A DNA stretch of 64,000 nt from Lysobacteraceae bacterium CU05-9 (GCA_007556525.1 SWJS01000003.1:125595-189594); one strand, 5' to 3'; shown: positions 18,097 through 27,380, counted from the stretch's first letter. A program made the numbers and translations. Notes: generated from the letters alone by a model not told the origin.

Positions 18097-18473
18097 AATA
18101 TCCGAAGTTGTGGATCGCGATTTGGGTTGCGATGATTTTGGCGGTGATCATTGGCTCGATGATGCCCGCACGTGATGTTCCGATCGACATGGCACACGGC
18201 ATGGACAAGGTCGTGCACTTCCTCGGGTACTTCGTGTTGAGCGCGTATGGGATGAATGTTTTTCGCAAGCTACGTCACGCGCGCTACGCCGTACTGTTTC
18301 TCGTCTTGCTCGGCGCCGTCATAGAAATCGCACAAGGATTTCTGACGTACACTCGCAGCGCAGAGTTCCAGGATTTCGTCGTGAATTCGCTCGGCGTGTT
18401 CGCGGGTTATCTCACCCGCAGAACACCACTCGCCAATTTGCTGTCGTCGATCGAAGCGCGCTTATTCGGTTGA
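18093..18473 (+). CDS. VanZ-like family membrane protein
   Basis: A 126-residue protein with about four membrane helices. [16 protein letters not shown] and [30 protein letters not shown] are the VanZ-like signatures (D-K-x-x-H-F and E-x-x-Q). It starts with GTG overlapping the previous stop codon (GTGA). Members are small integral membrane proteins; function here is unknown and glycopeptide resistance should not be assumed. The 3' end overlaps cca by 12 bases. Confidence 0.85.
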   Translation: MKYPKLWIAIWVAMILAVIIGSMMPARDVPIDMAHGMDKVVHFLGYFVLSAYGMNVFRKLRHARYAVLFLVLLGAVIEIAQGFLTYTRSAEFQDFVVNSLGVFAGYLTRRTPLANLLSSIEARLFG

Positions 18474-19715
18474 GTTCAACAAACGTCGCACGGCCTTTAC
18501 GCGCAGTTCCGTTATCGCTGCGCCCATCGCAGGCCCTTCAATCCCAGGCAGCACATCCTTCGAACTGATCTGCCGCGCCGTCTCAAACACGTCGAGCAAC
18601 AACTGCCGTTGCGGATAATCGCGATCCTCAAAACCTAATCGCCCCCTCGCATCCGCCTCGCACGCCAACGCAAATTGCTCCACGCGCTCAGGTTTACGGA
18701 ATGCATCCATGCGCATCAACAACTTCACAATCGTCGACGCGCGCATCTCCGGCAAGCGATGCATGTTGAGGTGCTCCTTGCACACGATCACTGCCATCTG
18801 CGCAAACTCGGCAGGCACCTTCAATCGCGCACACAACGCCTGCACCGGCGCCACACCCGAATCCTCATGACCACGATGACTTGGCAAAACATCTGCCGGC
18901 GTCAACGCCTTACCCAGATCATGCGTCAACGCAAGAAATCCCAGAAAGTCATCTCCAGGCCGCAACTTCGCCGCCTGCTGCAAAACCATCTCGATATGCA
19001 CACCTGTATCCACTTCCGGATGCCATTGCGCACGCTGCGGAACACCGTACAACGCGTCGACTTCGGGCAGCACCACCTTCAATGCACCGACTTCACGCAA
19101 CGTCTGCAAAAAAGCCTCCGGCGCCTTCTCCGTCAACGCACGTCTCAGCTCTTGCAGCACGCGTTCGGGAACGAGGTGATCCACTTCGCCACTGTCGACC
19201 ATCTGCCGCATCAACGCCTTCGTTTCTTCCGCGACGGTGAATCCCATCGGCTTAAAGCGCGCCATGAATCGCGCCGCCCGCAACACTCGCAACGGATCCT
19301 CCGCAAACGCTGGCGACACATGACGCAACACGCGCGCTTCGAGATTGGCTTGTCCGCCGAACGGATCCACAATCTCGCCGGTCTCCAACGACTTCGCCAT
19401 CGCATTGATCGTGAAGTCGCGCCGCTCCAAATCTTGCTCTAACGTCACGTCCGGCGATGCATGCGCAACGAAGCCCGAGTAGCCTTTGCCACTCCTTCTT
19501 TCGGTCCGTGCCAGCGCATATTCCTCGCCGCTCTGAGGATGCAGGAACACAGGGAAGTCTGCACCCACCACAGCAAACTCGGCTTGCAACATCTCATCCG
19601 CCGTCGCGCCGACCACCACATAGTCGCGATCGTTCACGGGCAAACCGAGCAGCTCATCCCGTACAGCGCCGCCGACGAGATAGGTTTGGCCAGGTGTTTT
19701 GACTTCCGAATTCAT
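18462..19715 (-). CDS. cca: Multifunctional CCA tRNA nucleotidyltransferase
   Basis: A 417-residue enzyme that adds or repairs the 3' CCA of tRNA. The N-terminal nucleotidyltransferase motif is [25 protein letters not shown], with the catalytic Asp pair in DRDY. Next come [28 protein letters not shown] and [16 protein letters not shown], all conserved. The C-terminal HD domain has [22 protein letters not shown], giving the 2',3'-cyclic phosphodiesterase and phosphatase activities of the gamma-proteobacterial type. The length is normal. Confidence 0.97.
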   Translation of the reverse strand: MNSEVKTPGQTYLVGGAVRDELLGLPVNDRDYVVVGATADEMLQAEFAVVGADFPVFLHPQSGEEYALARTERRSGKGYSGFVAHASPDVTLEQDLERRDFTINAMAKSLETGEIVDPFGGQANLEARVLRHVSPAFAEDPLRVLRAARFMARFKPMGFTVAEETKALMRQMVDSGEVDHLVPERVLQELRRALTEKAPEAFLQTLREVGALKVVLPEVDALYGVPQRAQWHPEVDTGVHIEMVLQQAAKLRPGDDFLGFLALTHDLGKALTPADVLPSHRGHEDSGVAPVQALCARLKVPAEFAQMAVIVCKEHLNMHRLPEMRASTIVKLLMRMDAFRKPERVEQFALACEADARGRLGFEDRDYPQRQLLLDVFETARQISSKDVLPGIEGPAMGAAITELRVKAVRRLLNSTE

Positions 19716-19808
19716 CCCACCATGTTAAACAATTCACAAAAAATCCGTTGACCCACCACCGATTTTCGTAGCAAAGTGTTCGATAGATTCCATTGGTACG
19801 AAAAGCCG

Positions 19809-20198
19809 ATGCACCAAATTTTCCAGCTCGTCATTGGATGCCTCGTGATCTTCCTCGCGCTAAGGTTGCTCGTAGTATTCACCTACAGCGTTTTACTACG
19901 GAGCCACGATACGAAGCTGGAACGATTTCTCGTTCAATATAATGCCGCGCCGGTCGAACTTCGCGCCGACCGCACCGCCCGCGATCATCTCGCGCAAGTT
20001 AATACCAGCGCCAAGAACATCACCCGCATCCTCATCGAATCGGTTCTTTTCGGTGCGTCTGTTTTGCTCGGTGTTTGGATGAAGCAACACTACCACTTCA
20101 CCGGAAGCGGTCCTCTGGCATTCGCGGCATTCTTTTTTTCGTCGTACTTCGTCGTTCAAATGGGTCGCAACATCAAACAACGTTGGATCATGCGTTGA
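19809..20198 (+). CDS. Unrecognised small membrane protein
   Basis: A 129-residue protein with an N-terminal helix (about residues 5-27), a charged middle portion (RADRTARDHLAQVNTSAKNI) and two further helices (about 75-92 and 98-117). No family is recognised. An in-frame GTG 33 bases upstream is an alternative start; neither has a strong ribosome-binding site. It lies alone between the divergent cca gene and a lipoprotein gene 31 bases downstream. Confidence 0.55.
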   Translation: MHQIFQLVIGCLVIFLALRLLVVFTYSVLLRSHDTKLERFLVQYNAAPVELRADRTARDHLAQVNTSAKNITRILIESVLFGASVLLGVWMKQHYHFTGSGPLAFAAFFFSSYFVVQMGRNIKQRWIMR

Positions 20199-20229
20199 TG
20201 CGATTGCTTGAGCAGGGGAAGGCAGCGCA

Positions 20230-20838
20230 ATGAACTTTGATCATCTATTGGACACTTTGAAGGCATGTGCGACGGCTGTTGCGGTGGTTCTTTCCGTCGG
20301 TTGCACATCACTATCGAATGGATCAGGAGTGGCTCAGGAGCGAATCCTAATTGATACTATCGTGAGGTCCGCAGTATCAAACTTGTCAAACCATCCAGTA
20401 GATAATGCTTTGGCGAGACTTGGACGTCCAGCATCGCAATTCGATGTCAAAACGCTGGTGCTCGACGGTCCTGAAGTTGAAATCGCGAAAGCGACAAACC
20501 ACAAGATTCTTCTCCGGCGCGCTTCTCAAGAGTCGAGGCCAGCTGTAACTCTAATGACCATCCGAATCACCGATCCGCGGTTGTGCATCAACGTTCACGC
20601 GTTAAAAAATCAAGTTGACGCAAAACTGCCTCAATTCAGAAGTTTTCACATGATCTATTATGAGCTTAACGACCAATCCAGCGGGAATGCGGTGTCGTTA
20701 AGTTCAGATCCGACGCCAACGGTCCGCGAGCGATTCGCGCCTGAATTAATTGCCAAAATTCCGGCACTGCAGCAACAGCTCAATGTTCCCAAGGCACCTT
20801 GTGTAGAAAGTATCGGTATCCAGCAATCCGATAAGTGA
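20230..20838 (+). CDS. Putative lipoprotein of unknown function
   Basis: A 202-residue protein with a signal peptide ending in a lipobox-like SVGC (Cys25), so probably a membrane-anchored lipoprotein. GGGGAAGG lies about eight bases before the ATG. The mature part has no motif I recognise; two further cysteines (around residues 120 and 192) could form a disulfide. Base composition is more AT-rich than the flanking genes. Two short hairpins follow the stop codon. Confidence 0.6.
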   Translation: MNFDHLLDTLKACATAVAVVLSVGCTSLSNGSGVAQERILIDTIVRSAVSNLSNHPVDNALARLGRPASQFDVKTLVLDGPEVEIAKATNHKILLRRASQESRPAVTLMTIRITDPRLCINVHALKNQVDAKLPQFRSFHMIYYELNDQSSGNAVSLSSDPTPTVRERFAPELIAKIPALQQQLNVPKAPCVESIGIQQSDK

Positions 20839-20919
20839 GTGTCGGTAATCCGACACCTCGTTCTCAGCAACGATCGGAGCTAGTAACTTGACCTGCTTTG
20901 ACTGCCGAAAGGCAGTCAA
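20839..20919. other. Two short hairpins between convergent genes
   Basis: GTGTCGG-TAAT-CCGACAC (20839-20856) and TTGACTGCC-GAAA-GGCAGTCAA (20898-20919, a 9-bp perfect stem with a GNRA loop) lie between the lipoprotein gene and the convergent slt gene. Neither has a long T-run, so they are possible weak bidirectional terminators only. Confidence 0.5.
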
Positions 20920-20930
20920 TACTTAATCTG

Positions 20931-22943
20931 CTACTTAGCCGCAGGACAGACGAACGACTTCCGTTTGCCATCCAACCGGCCCATCATCCGATCAGTCACC
21001 GGAATCGCGTCGCCGTTGAAGCGCCAATCGTAGATCGTTGCAAACGACAAAATCCGCGCCACATACTCACGCGTTTCCTTATACGAAATCGTTTCGATCC
21101 ACAGATCCGCATCCCAACCCGGACGCGCTGCCTTCCAACGATTCAATGGAGCAGGGCCCGCGTTGTAACCGGCAATCGCATAGTAAGGACGGTCGCCGTA
21201 CTTGTCCTTCAATTCACGCAAATACGCTGTACCAATGCGGATATTCGCATCCGGATCATACAACGTCGAAATGCCATTCCATGGTTCGCCGATTCGCGCA
21301 GCAACTGTGCGACCGGTTGGCTCGATGACTTGCATTAGACCGTACGCATTCGCAGGAGATTTTGCCAGAGGATTGAACACACTTTCCGCACGGATTTCCG
21401 CAGCCACCCATTCCGGATCGACATTCGCGGCACGTGACGCCGAGATGATCGTCGCCTCATGATTCAACGGGAATCGCATCGAGTACAACGCAAGCTCTTG
21501 CGGCGTTTGTTTGATGTCAAAAATCGCCCGGTCATACCACCCATTCGTCTGCGCCATTTCAATCGCATCAATGCGCTCCTCATCCGAGAAGTCCTTGATC
21601 GCACGCGACCACTCACGCTGCGCCCACGACGTCCGCTGAATTTGATACAGCATCATCGCCCGCTTCAACGCAGGATCTGCAGCGACCTTGGAGCGGACCG
21701 ATGCATTCTGTACAGGAAAAACAGGGCATAACGTATACGGCTGATTCAATTTGTCCGACGCGAGATAGCCATGGAACTCGGCCTTCGTCGATGCACGTTG
21801 ATACGCTTCACGCGCACCGACTTGATCGCCGAGCAACTCCTTCATGCGCCCCTCGAAATATGTCCAACGCGAGGAGGAACGTTGTTCGGAGCCCATGTTT
21901 TGGATGGCATTCAAAACACCTCGCCAATCCTTCCGTTGCATCGCCTCACGTTGCCGCGCCTCATGCAAGCGCTCGTCATACGCACTCAACGGCACCGCCG
22001 CAAAACGCTGCGCCGCATTCGCATGATTCTCCGCACCCGCCCACAGCGCCGACTGATACAGCACACGCCCACGCATCTGCTCATCCATGTTCAACGCCGC
22101 CGCATACTTCGGCAACATCGTATCCGACACGCCCGGATTATTCCGCGCCGCCTTCGCCAATCCCATTGAGACGACGGTGCCGCTCAAGTAATTTTTTGGC
22201 CAGTTCAACGCCACATCAGAAGGTCTTTCCAAAAACCCCGCATACTCATTCGCCAACGCCGTATCACTCGCCGAAGCAAAGCCCTTCGCGGTATCGCGGA
22301 TCACCGTCGCATTGTTGTTCAACGCAGCCAGTCGAATGCGATCCCAACGTTGTGCATCCGTAATCACGTTCGCCGTGTTGAGTCGTTGCAACGGCGTGGT
22401 GCACGTCGCGACTGGCGTATCGCCGCTCAGCCACACGCCCATCGCATCGTTATTCCACGCGGCCGGATCGGCGCTCGCCTGCGTCGCCTGGAGTCGGTAG
22501 CACTTCAACGCCGCCGCACTGATGCTATCGCGCCACGCGGCATTGAACGCGGTCCAATCCGCGCGCTTGCCTGCTTCACTCAACCACTGATCGCGAAACA
22601 GTTCACCGACTGCATCGCCGGCATGCTTGCCCAAAAACCCCGCCGCCTGCTGCGGTGTCACCGTCGCCATCGACTTCGTCAGCAACGCATACTCCATCCA
22701 ACCGGCCAGCGCATGGTTGCTCAAGTTGCCCGGCACCGACGTCACCGTGCCCATCTCAATCGCGTTGAGGGTCGACTTCACTTGGCTTAACGCGGGATCG
22801 TTGATTTTGCCAAGATTCGGCTGCGGCAACTTCGGCGCATTCGGCCCATAAACGGTGTTTTGCGCGGGTTGCGCGCAAGCGGCGGTGGCAGCACTGAGGC
22901 CGATGACGATGGCGAGGAGGAGGGTGTTTTGGCGGATTTTCAT
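20931..22943 (-). CDS. slt: Soluble lytic murein transglycosylase (Slt70-type)
   Basis: A 670-residue periplasmic enzyme that cleaves the MurNAc-GlcNAc bond in peptidoglycan, leaving 1,6-anhydro ends. A signal peptide precedes CAQPAQN; Cys23 could also be lipidated but the preceding ATAA is a poor lipobox. A long superhelical U-shaped domain (about residues 60-490) is followed by the goose-lysozyme-like catalytic domain. There EIRAESVFNPLAKSPANAYGLMQV holds the catalytic Glu (E-x-x-F-N-P), then GTAYLRELKDKYGDRPYYAIAGYNAGP. Length matches the family. Confidence 0.96.
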   Translation of the reverse strand: MKIRQNTLLLAIVIGLSAATAACAQPAQNTVYGPNAPKLPQPNLGKINDPALSQVKSTLNAIEMGTVTSVPGNLSNHALAGWMEYALLTKSMATVTPQQAAGFLGKHAGDAVGELFRDQWLSEAGKRADWTAFNAAWRDSISAAALKCYRLQATQASADPAAWNNDAMGVWLSGDTPVATCTTPLQRLNTANVITDAQRWDRIRLAALNNNATVIRDTAKGFASASDTALANEYAGFLERPSDVALNWPKNYLSGTVVSMGLAKAARNNPGVSDTMLPKYAAALNMDEQMRGRVLYQSALWAGAENHANAAQRFAAVPLSAYDERLHEARQREAMQRKDWRGVLNAIQNMGSEQRSSSRWTYFEGRMKELLGDQVGAREAYQRASTKAEFHGYLASDKLNQPYTLCPVFPVQNASVRSKVAADPALKRAMMLYQIQRTSWAQREWSRAIKDFSDEERIDAIEMAQTNGWYDRAIFDIKQTPQELALYSMRFPLNHEATIISASRAANVDPEWVAAEIRAESVFNPLAKSPANAYGLMQVIEPTGRTVAARIGEPWNGISTLYDPDANIRIGTAYLRELKDKYGDRPYYAIAGYNAGPAPLNRWKAARPGWDADLWIETISYKETREYVARILSFATIYDWRFNGDAIPVTDRMMGRLDGKRKSFVCPAAK

Positions 22944-22986
22944 ACCGTCAACTATAACGGGAAGTTGCTGAACAGGCTTTGCAATC

Positions 22987-23186
22987 AGGTAGAGGTAGAC
23001 GATTCAGTAGAAGCGCGCTGGCGCGCAAAATGCATCTGCGGCAGTCACTCGTTCGTTTAACTCGGACTGAAACACCGGAAGCCACTTGCTGTTGCGCATG
23101 GGACAACTTTGGCAAAACGACTTTTTTCGATCAGCTCCCGGAGAATATCGCGAAAGCCGCAGACACTAAATCGTCTACCTCTACCT
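22987..23186. mobile_element. 200-bp element with 22-bp terminal inverted repeats (MITE-like)
   Basis: The left end AGGTAGAGGTAGACGATTCAGT (22987-23008) is repeated inverted at 23165-23186 with one mismatch in 22 positions. The enclosed unit is exactly 200 bp, has no convincing coding frame, and contains an internal GCGCGC-TG-GCGCGC hairpin near the left end. It fills most of the gap between slt and the EEP hydrolase gene. I see no clear target-site duplication and no transposase in the window. Whether it is a mobile non-autonomous element or a long-stem RNA structure is open. Confidence 0.6.
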
Positions 23187-23191
23187 CTAAC

Positions 23192-23959
23192 TTAAGGTGA
23201 CGCGAGCGCAGCGAGCGGAACCTCAAGATCCAACGCAATCGCCAAATGATCCGAAAACGCCGCAGGCATCGCCCGCATGTTGGAGGCCACCAAGGAATCC
23301 GAGACCAGGATGTGGTCGATGGCCTTGGCAGGTCGCCAGGAAGGGAACGTAAAAACAGCATCCTCCGGCGCACGAAGTCCCGTCCGATCGAAGAGCAAGT
23401 TCATTTCCGGGCGGTCGATGACGCAATTGAAGTCACCCATCAACACTACGTTCGGCAGATCGCGCAGATGCTCAGCGATGAATGCCAGCTGCGCGGCACG
23501 CGACTGTGCGCCCAGCGACAAATGACAGACCGCGACATGCAGACCTTCCGCACCGTCGCCAAAATTCGCAATCAGCAAACCACGCCCCGAGATGCGGCCG
23601 GGTAGGGGATGGATGTGCACGTTGCGGGGACCGAAACGGCTCAGCAAGCCATTCGCGCTGGACGCGACACCGCCGACAGAGCGGTTCGGTTGATGCGACC
23701 AATGATCGAAGCCCGCGCGCTCGGCGAGATAGTGCGTCTGATTGCGGAACCCCGACCGCAAAGAGCCTGGGTCCGCTTCGTTCAAACCAACGATGTCATA
23801 CGACGACAGCAACTGCGCAATGATGTCGAGCTTTGATTGCTTGCCACCCATCGGCAGCACATGCGACCAACTGCGTGCGACATAATCGTGATAACCCTTC
23901 GTGCTCGAACCCGCCTGGATGTTTGCACTGAGAAGCTTCAGCGACCGTGTGTTTGACAT
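23192..23959 (-). CDS. Endonuclease/exonuclease/phosphatase (EEP) family protein
   Basis: A 255-residue EEP-superfamily hydrolase. Conserved elements in order are LLSANIQAG (first Asn), VGLNEADPGSL (metal-binding Glu), VCHLSLGAQSRAAQL, MGDFNCVIDRPEM (catalytic G-D-F-N) and AIDHILVSDSLV plus SDHLAI (final Asp-His). All catalytic residues are present. No signal peptide is seen, so it is probably cytoplasmic; the substrate (nucleic acid, phospholipid or phosphoinositide) cannot be told. The start at MSNTRSLKLL is preferred over an in-frame extension that would run into the dsbA stop region. Confidence 0.85.
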   Translation of the reverse strand: MSNTRSLKLLSANIQAGSSTKGYHDYVARSWSHVLPMGGKQSKLDIIAQLLSSYDIVGLNEADPGSLRSGFRNQTHYLAERAGFDHWSHQPNRSVGGVASSANGLLSRFGPRNVHIHPLPGRISGRGLLIANFGDGAEGLHVAVCHLSLGAQSRAAQLAFIAEHLRDLPNVVLMGDFNCVIDRPEMNLLFDRTGLRAPEDAVFTFPSWRPAKAIDHILVSDSLVASNMRAMPAAFSDHLAIALDLEVPLAALASP

Positions 23960-23982
23960 GTCTTCAATCAACCTGCGAAAAA

Positions 23983-24747
23983 TTACTTCGCAGCCTGGGC
24001 TCCACGCTCCATCGCAACCAAATGATCGGCGATGCGCAGGTTGTCTTCCCAAGTCTTGCCAATGACACGGTACTTGCCGTTCACGACGATCGTCGGAGTG
24101 CCTTCAATGCCCGAAGCCAGGAAAAATTGCTTCGCCTTATTCATCTTGCCCGTCGTCGCAAAGCTGTTCATCGCTGCGAGGAAATCTGCCGACTTCACAC
24201 CGAACTGCTCATAGAAATCAGCAACCTTCTGCTCATTCGGAGTCTGGCCTTCCGCAGGCAATTTGCCATCAACGTGGATGGCCTGAATGACGGCGTCGTG
24301 GGATTTCTTCTCAACGCCCAGCGCCTGCGCAGCAAAATACGCCTTCGCATACGGCTTCCACTGGTCGCCGAACTCCGCCGGGACGTAGGTGAAGTTCACG
24401 TCAGCCGGTTGCTTCGCCTTCCACGCATTGACGAGAGGTTGGAAGCGCGCACACGCCGGGCAGATGTATCCAAACGCTTCCGCGACTTCGATCTTGCCTT
24501 CGATTGGATCGAATGGTGCTCCATTCTCGATGACGACGTAATCCGTACCGGCGATTGGCGCTGGTCCGACAGGCGGCACGATTGGGTTGTTATTCGGTGC
24601 TTCGACTTCGTTGACGACCGGTGCCGTTGCCGCCGCTTCCGTTGCTGCCGGTGCCGGCGTCGTGGCTTCCGGTGTCGGTGCCTTATCGCCGCTGCAAGCT
24701 GCGAGACCTGAAATCATTGTTGCCAAAACCAATGCGCGAATCTTCAT
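23983..24747 (-). CDS. dsbA: DsbA-family thiol:disulfide oxidoreductase, lipoprotein, CPAC active site
   Basis: A 254-residue protein with a lipoprotein signal (LAAC, Cys18), a Pro/Ala/Thr-rich spacer (about residues 24-62) and a DsbA thioredoxin fold. The active site is CPAC (Cys96, Cys99) in FGYICPACARFQP, and the cis-Pro loop is GTPT. It would form or exchange disulfides in secreted proteins while tethered to a membrane. The gene lies 48 bases after a second dsbA and the pair is transcribed in the same direction. The x-x dipeptide differs between them, suggesting different redox potentials. Confidence 0.92.
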   Translation of the reverse strand: MKIRALVLATMISGLAACSGDKAPTPEATTPAPAATEAAATAPVVNEVEAPNNNPIVPPVGPAPIAGTDYVVIENGAPFDPIEGKIEVAEAFGYICPACARFQPLVNAWKAKQPADVNFTYVPAEFGDQWKPYAKAYFAAQALGVEKKSHDAVIQAIHVDGKLPAEGQTPNEQKVADFYEQFGVKSADFLAAMNSFATTGKMNKAKQFFLASGIEGTPTIVVNGKYRVIGKTWEDNLRIADHLVAMERGAQAAK

Positions 24748-24795
24748 GTATTCCGTTTCCTTTGAATTTCTGGGGGATTTCTAAATTTTACAACT

Positions 24796-25488
24796 TTACT
24801 TGCCGCGGGGCGCCGGCTTTGCAAAAGGCTTTGGCTGCTTCGCACGGATCTCACTGATCAAAAGCCCCGTGTTCATCAGTAACTCGTCGTGGCTGCGGCC
24901 AAGCACTTTGTAGCGACCGTCGACAATGATCGATGGCGTGCCTTCAACTTCCTTGCGCATCATCCACTTTTCGTTTCGGTCCATCGCGCGATCGATGCGT
25001 CCATCGTTATAGGTCGCGACAAACTTCATCGGATCCACTCCGTAACCCTTATAAAACGCGGCAATTTCCTGCGCGGATGCATTCGACGTTGGCAGAGATC
25101 GGCTGTCATGAATGGCGCGGAACATCGCACCATGCGACTTCTTCGCAACGCCAAGAATCTTCGCAGCTTCATACGCGCGCGCATATGGCTCCCAATTCGA
25201 GCTAAACGACGCCGGGACATAACGCACGACAACGTCCTTCGGCAAACGGGATTCGAATGCACTCATTTTCGGGTCAAAAGCCGCGCAATGCCCGCACAGA
25301 TAACCGAACACTTCAACAACTTCGATTTGCCCGGCCTTCGTTGCCGGCTCAAAACGATCCGCCGATTTCAACGTCACATAATCCTGGCCTTCCACCAGTT
25401 TGCGGTTCTGCGCACTCGCACCCACCGCGACACTCATGCCGAGTACGGCCGTTGCGACAATTTTCAAAAAGTTTTTCATGTTCGCCAT
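24796..25488 (-). CDS. dsbA: DsbA-family thiol:disulfide oxidoreductase, CGHC active site
   Basis: A 230-residue periplasmic protein with a cleaved signal peptide (to about GASAQ, residue 27). The thioredoxin fold has CGHC (Cys65, Cys68) in VFGYLCGHCAAFDP and the cis-Pro loop EGTPSIIVDGRY. The start ATG used here has AGGG six bases ahead; a much longer in-frame version has no such signal. It is paired with the CPAC lipoprotein DsbA downstream; the two proteins share layout but differ in anchoring and active-site dipeptide. The basic C-terminal tail KPFAKPAPRGK is unusual. Confidence 0.93.
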   Translation of the reverse strand: MANMKNFLKIVATAVLGMSVAVGASAQNRKLVEGQDYVTLKSADRFEPATKAGQIEVVEVFGYLCGHCAAFDPKMSAFESRLPKDVVVRYVPASFSSNWEPYARAYEAAKILGVAKKSHGAMFRAIHDSRSLPTSNASAQEIAAFYKGYGVDPMKFVATYNDGRIDRAMDRNEKWMMRKEVEGTPSIIVDGRYKVLGRSHDELLMNTGLLISEIRAKQPKPFAKPAPRGK

Positions 25489-25557
25489 CTGTATCCCTAA
25501 TCTATTCGTCTCTAGTCTAACCGCAGGTAAAAGGCCAAAGGCCAAAGCAAAAGCCCC

Positions 25558-25598
25558 AAAGCAAAACGCCGACCACACATATTGTGCAATCGGCGTTC
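25558..25598 (-). terminator. Terminator after the diheme cytochrome gene
   Basis: On the minus strand AACGCCGA pairs with TCGGCGTT across a 17-base loop and runs into TTGCTTTGG. It lies just after the cytochrome gene and before the dsbA pair in their common direction. Confidence 0.6.
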
Positions 25599-25634
25599 TG
25601 AACGGCGTGCGAAGTTCCTTCGCCGCGCGTGGTC

Positions 25635-26543
25635 TTACTTCGTAACTGGTGCCGGTGCTGCTGGTGCCGCTGCGTCAGCCGCAGGTGCTGCCGGAGCTGG
25701 AGCCGCCGAAGCTGTTGCGTCTGCTGCCTTCTGCTTCGCAGCCGCTGCGTCGATTTGAGCTTGCGTTAACTTCACGCCCTTATCCAGCGAACGGTCGTGC
25801 AAGCCTTGCAGGTAAGCCGACAGGCCGACGATTTCCTCGTCCGTCAGGTTCTTCGCAACGTCATGCATCATGCCGTACAAATGCTTGTTCGGATCGTTCG
25901 AGACGCCACCGCGGAAGTATTCCAGACGACGCTTGACGTAAGCCGCTTGCTGACCACCGATGTGTGGGAACGGTGGACCGGCGTTACCGCCACCTGCAGG
26001 ACCGTGACATGCGAAGCATGCGCCGATCTCGCGATCCTTGTCGCCTTGCCAGAAAAGCTTCTGACCCACTTCATACACGCGCTTGCCCGCATTCGGACCC
26101 GTTGCGATCAGAGTTGCGTCTGCAACGCCAGCACCTGCAACTTGCGTCGCGTAATGCGCGCCGATGTCGCGAGCGTCCTGCGCCGACAGCGCATCAGCGA
26201 ATGGCTTCATCTGAGCGGCTTCTGGCTCGTTACGCACGTTCGTCTTGAACAGTTCGATCTGATGCGCAACGTACAGCTCAGGCATGCCGGCCAAGCGTGG
26301 GAACGCTGGGTCGATCGGGTTACCGTCGAGACCATGACACGCCGCGCAAGCAGCAGCCTTCGTCGCGCCAGCCTTCGGGTCGCCCCAGGTCGCCGTTGCA
26401 GCCGTCGTCGCAGCAGCCGCAGCCGGTGCAGCTTCGGTCGCAGGCTTCGCCGCAGCGTCAGGGTTGTTCTGGGCAAAACCAACCGCCGCAGCAATTGCCA
26501 ACGCGGCCGCGCCGGTCATTCCGAGAATTCGAATTGGGCTCAT
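25635..26543 (-). CDS. Diheme c-type cytochrome (cytochrome c4-like)
   Basis: A 302-residue exported cytochrome with two covalent heme sites, CAACH (Cys66-His70) and CFACH (Cys176-His180), each followed by a class I cytochrome c fold with likely Met ligands (MKPFADALS and YGMMHDVAKNLTD). After the signal peptide (to about FAQ, residue 25) comes an Ala/Thr-rich linker, and the C-terminal 60 residues are another low-complexity Ala/Pro tail. Cytochrome c4 passes electrons from the bc1 complex to terminal oxidases, fitting the oxidase genes earlier in the window. The ATG start is preferred over an upstream TTG. Confidence 0.92.
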   Translation of the reverse strand: MSPIRILGMTGAAALAIAAAVGFAQNNPDAAAKPATEAAPAAAAATTAATATWGDPKAGATKAAACAACHGLDGNPIDPAFPRLAGMPELYVAHQIELFKTNVRNEPEAAQMKPFADALSAQDARDIGAHYATQVAGAGVADATLIATGPNAGKRVYEVGQKLFWQGDKDREIGACFACHGPAGGGNAGPPFPHIGGQQAAYVKRRLEYFRGGVSNDPNKHLYGMMHDVAKNLTDEEIVGLSAYLQGLHDRSLDKGVKLTQAQIDAAAAKQKAADATASAAPAPAAPAADAAAPAAPAPVTK

Positions 26544-26710
26544 ATTCGAGACGGGCTCCAAGAAAATTTGAAAGACAATTCATCCACCCAGCGAAACTGA
26601 GCGAACATTAACTAAAGAATTATCGGCTGAACATGGCGAACGGTCAACGTCTGAGGGGTGTTTTTGCCAAAATACACGCCAATTTCCCTGAATATGCCAT
26701 GCTATACCCC

Positions 26711-27316
26711 ATGTCGAATCCACTAGAACGCGCCCAATACTGGTTGGCAGCGCACAATCAACGCCAATTGCCGCCGGATCAGGGGGCAGAGGTGGCTTTT
26801 GCCGGGCGCTCGAACGCCGGTAAGTCTACGGCCCTGAACGCAATCTGCCGCCAAAATGCTCTCGCCCGTGTCTCCAAGACTCCGGGCCGCACGCAGCAGC
26901 TCGTCTACTTCGCATTGCCGCCGCACGCCGACCGCGCGCTCGTCGACTTGCCAGGCTACGGTTACGCGAAGGTGCCGAAGGATTTGCAGGCGCATTGGCA
27001 GGCTTTTATTTACGATTATTTCCAGACGCGTGAGGCACTGAAGGGTCTCGTCGTTGTGATGGACATCCGCCATCCGTTGAAGGAATACGATTTGCAGATG
27101 CTGCAATATGCCGTCGACGGTGGTTTGCCGGCGCATGCTCTGCTGACGAAGGCTGACAAGCTTGGTCGCGGAGGTTCGAATCAAGTGCTCATGAAAGTGC
27201 GCAAGGAACTGCAGGCGAGGTTTGGTGATTCGGTTTCGGTGCAGGTTTTTTCGGGTGAATCCAAAGTTGGCGTGGACGAAGCCGTTGGCGTGATCCGAGG
27301 GTGGCTCGAGATCTAA
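26711..27316 (+). CDS. engB: Ribosome biogenesis GTPase YihA/YsxC (EngB)
   Basis: A 201-residue TRAFAC GTPase needed for 50S subunit maturation. G1 is AGRSNAGKST, G2 region SKTPGRTQQLVYF, G3 DLPGYGYAKV, and G4 LLTKADK. All nucleotide-binding motifs are intact. The start is set at MSNPLERAQYW, the usual family start; longer in-frame versions (from 26633 or 26699) lack conservation. It is divergent from the cytochrome c4 gene, and a strong terminator follows. Confidence 0.95.
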   Translation: MSNPLERAQYWLAAHNQRQLPPDQGAEVAFAGRSNAGKSTALNAICRQNALARVSKTPGRTQQLVYFALPPHADRALVDLPGYGYAKVPKDLQAHWQAFIYDYFQTREALKGLVVVMDIRHPLKEYDLQMLQYAVDGGLPAHALLTKADKLGRGGSNQVLMKVRKELQARFGDSVSVQVFSGESKVGVDEAVGVIRGWLEI

Positions 27317-27335
27317 ACCTGAAACCTGAAATTAA

Positions 27336-27372
27336 GAGCGCCGCGAATTTGAAGCTCGCGGCGTTTTTTTTC
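27336..27372 (+). terminator. Rho-independent terminator after engB
   Basis: GCGCCGCGA and TCGCGGCG form a stem around a short loop and are followed by a run of eight T. It lies about 20 bases after the engB stop. Confidence 0.8.
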
Positions 27373-27380
27373 GGCGTTGC

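Noticed and set aside
18675-19442. 255-codon frame opposite cca
   Set aside because: cca is complete with nucleotidyltransferase and HD motifs; the opposite product is His/Arg-rich without domains.
22987-23186. Integron attC site
   Set aside because: No integrase or cassette array is present and the ends lack the usual core site consensus; a MITE-like reading fits better.
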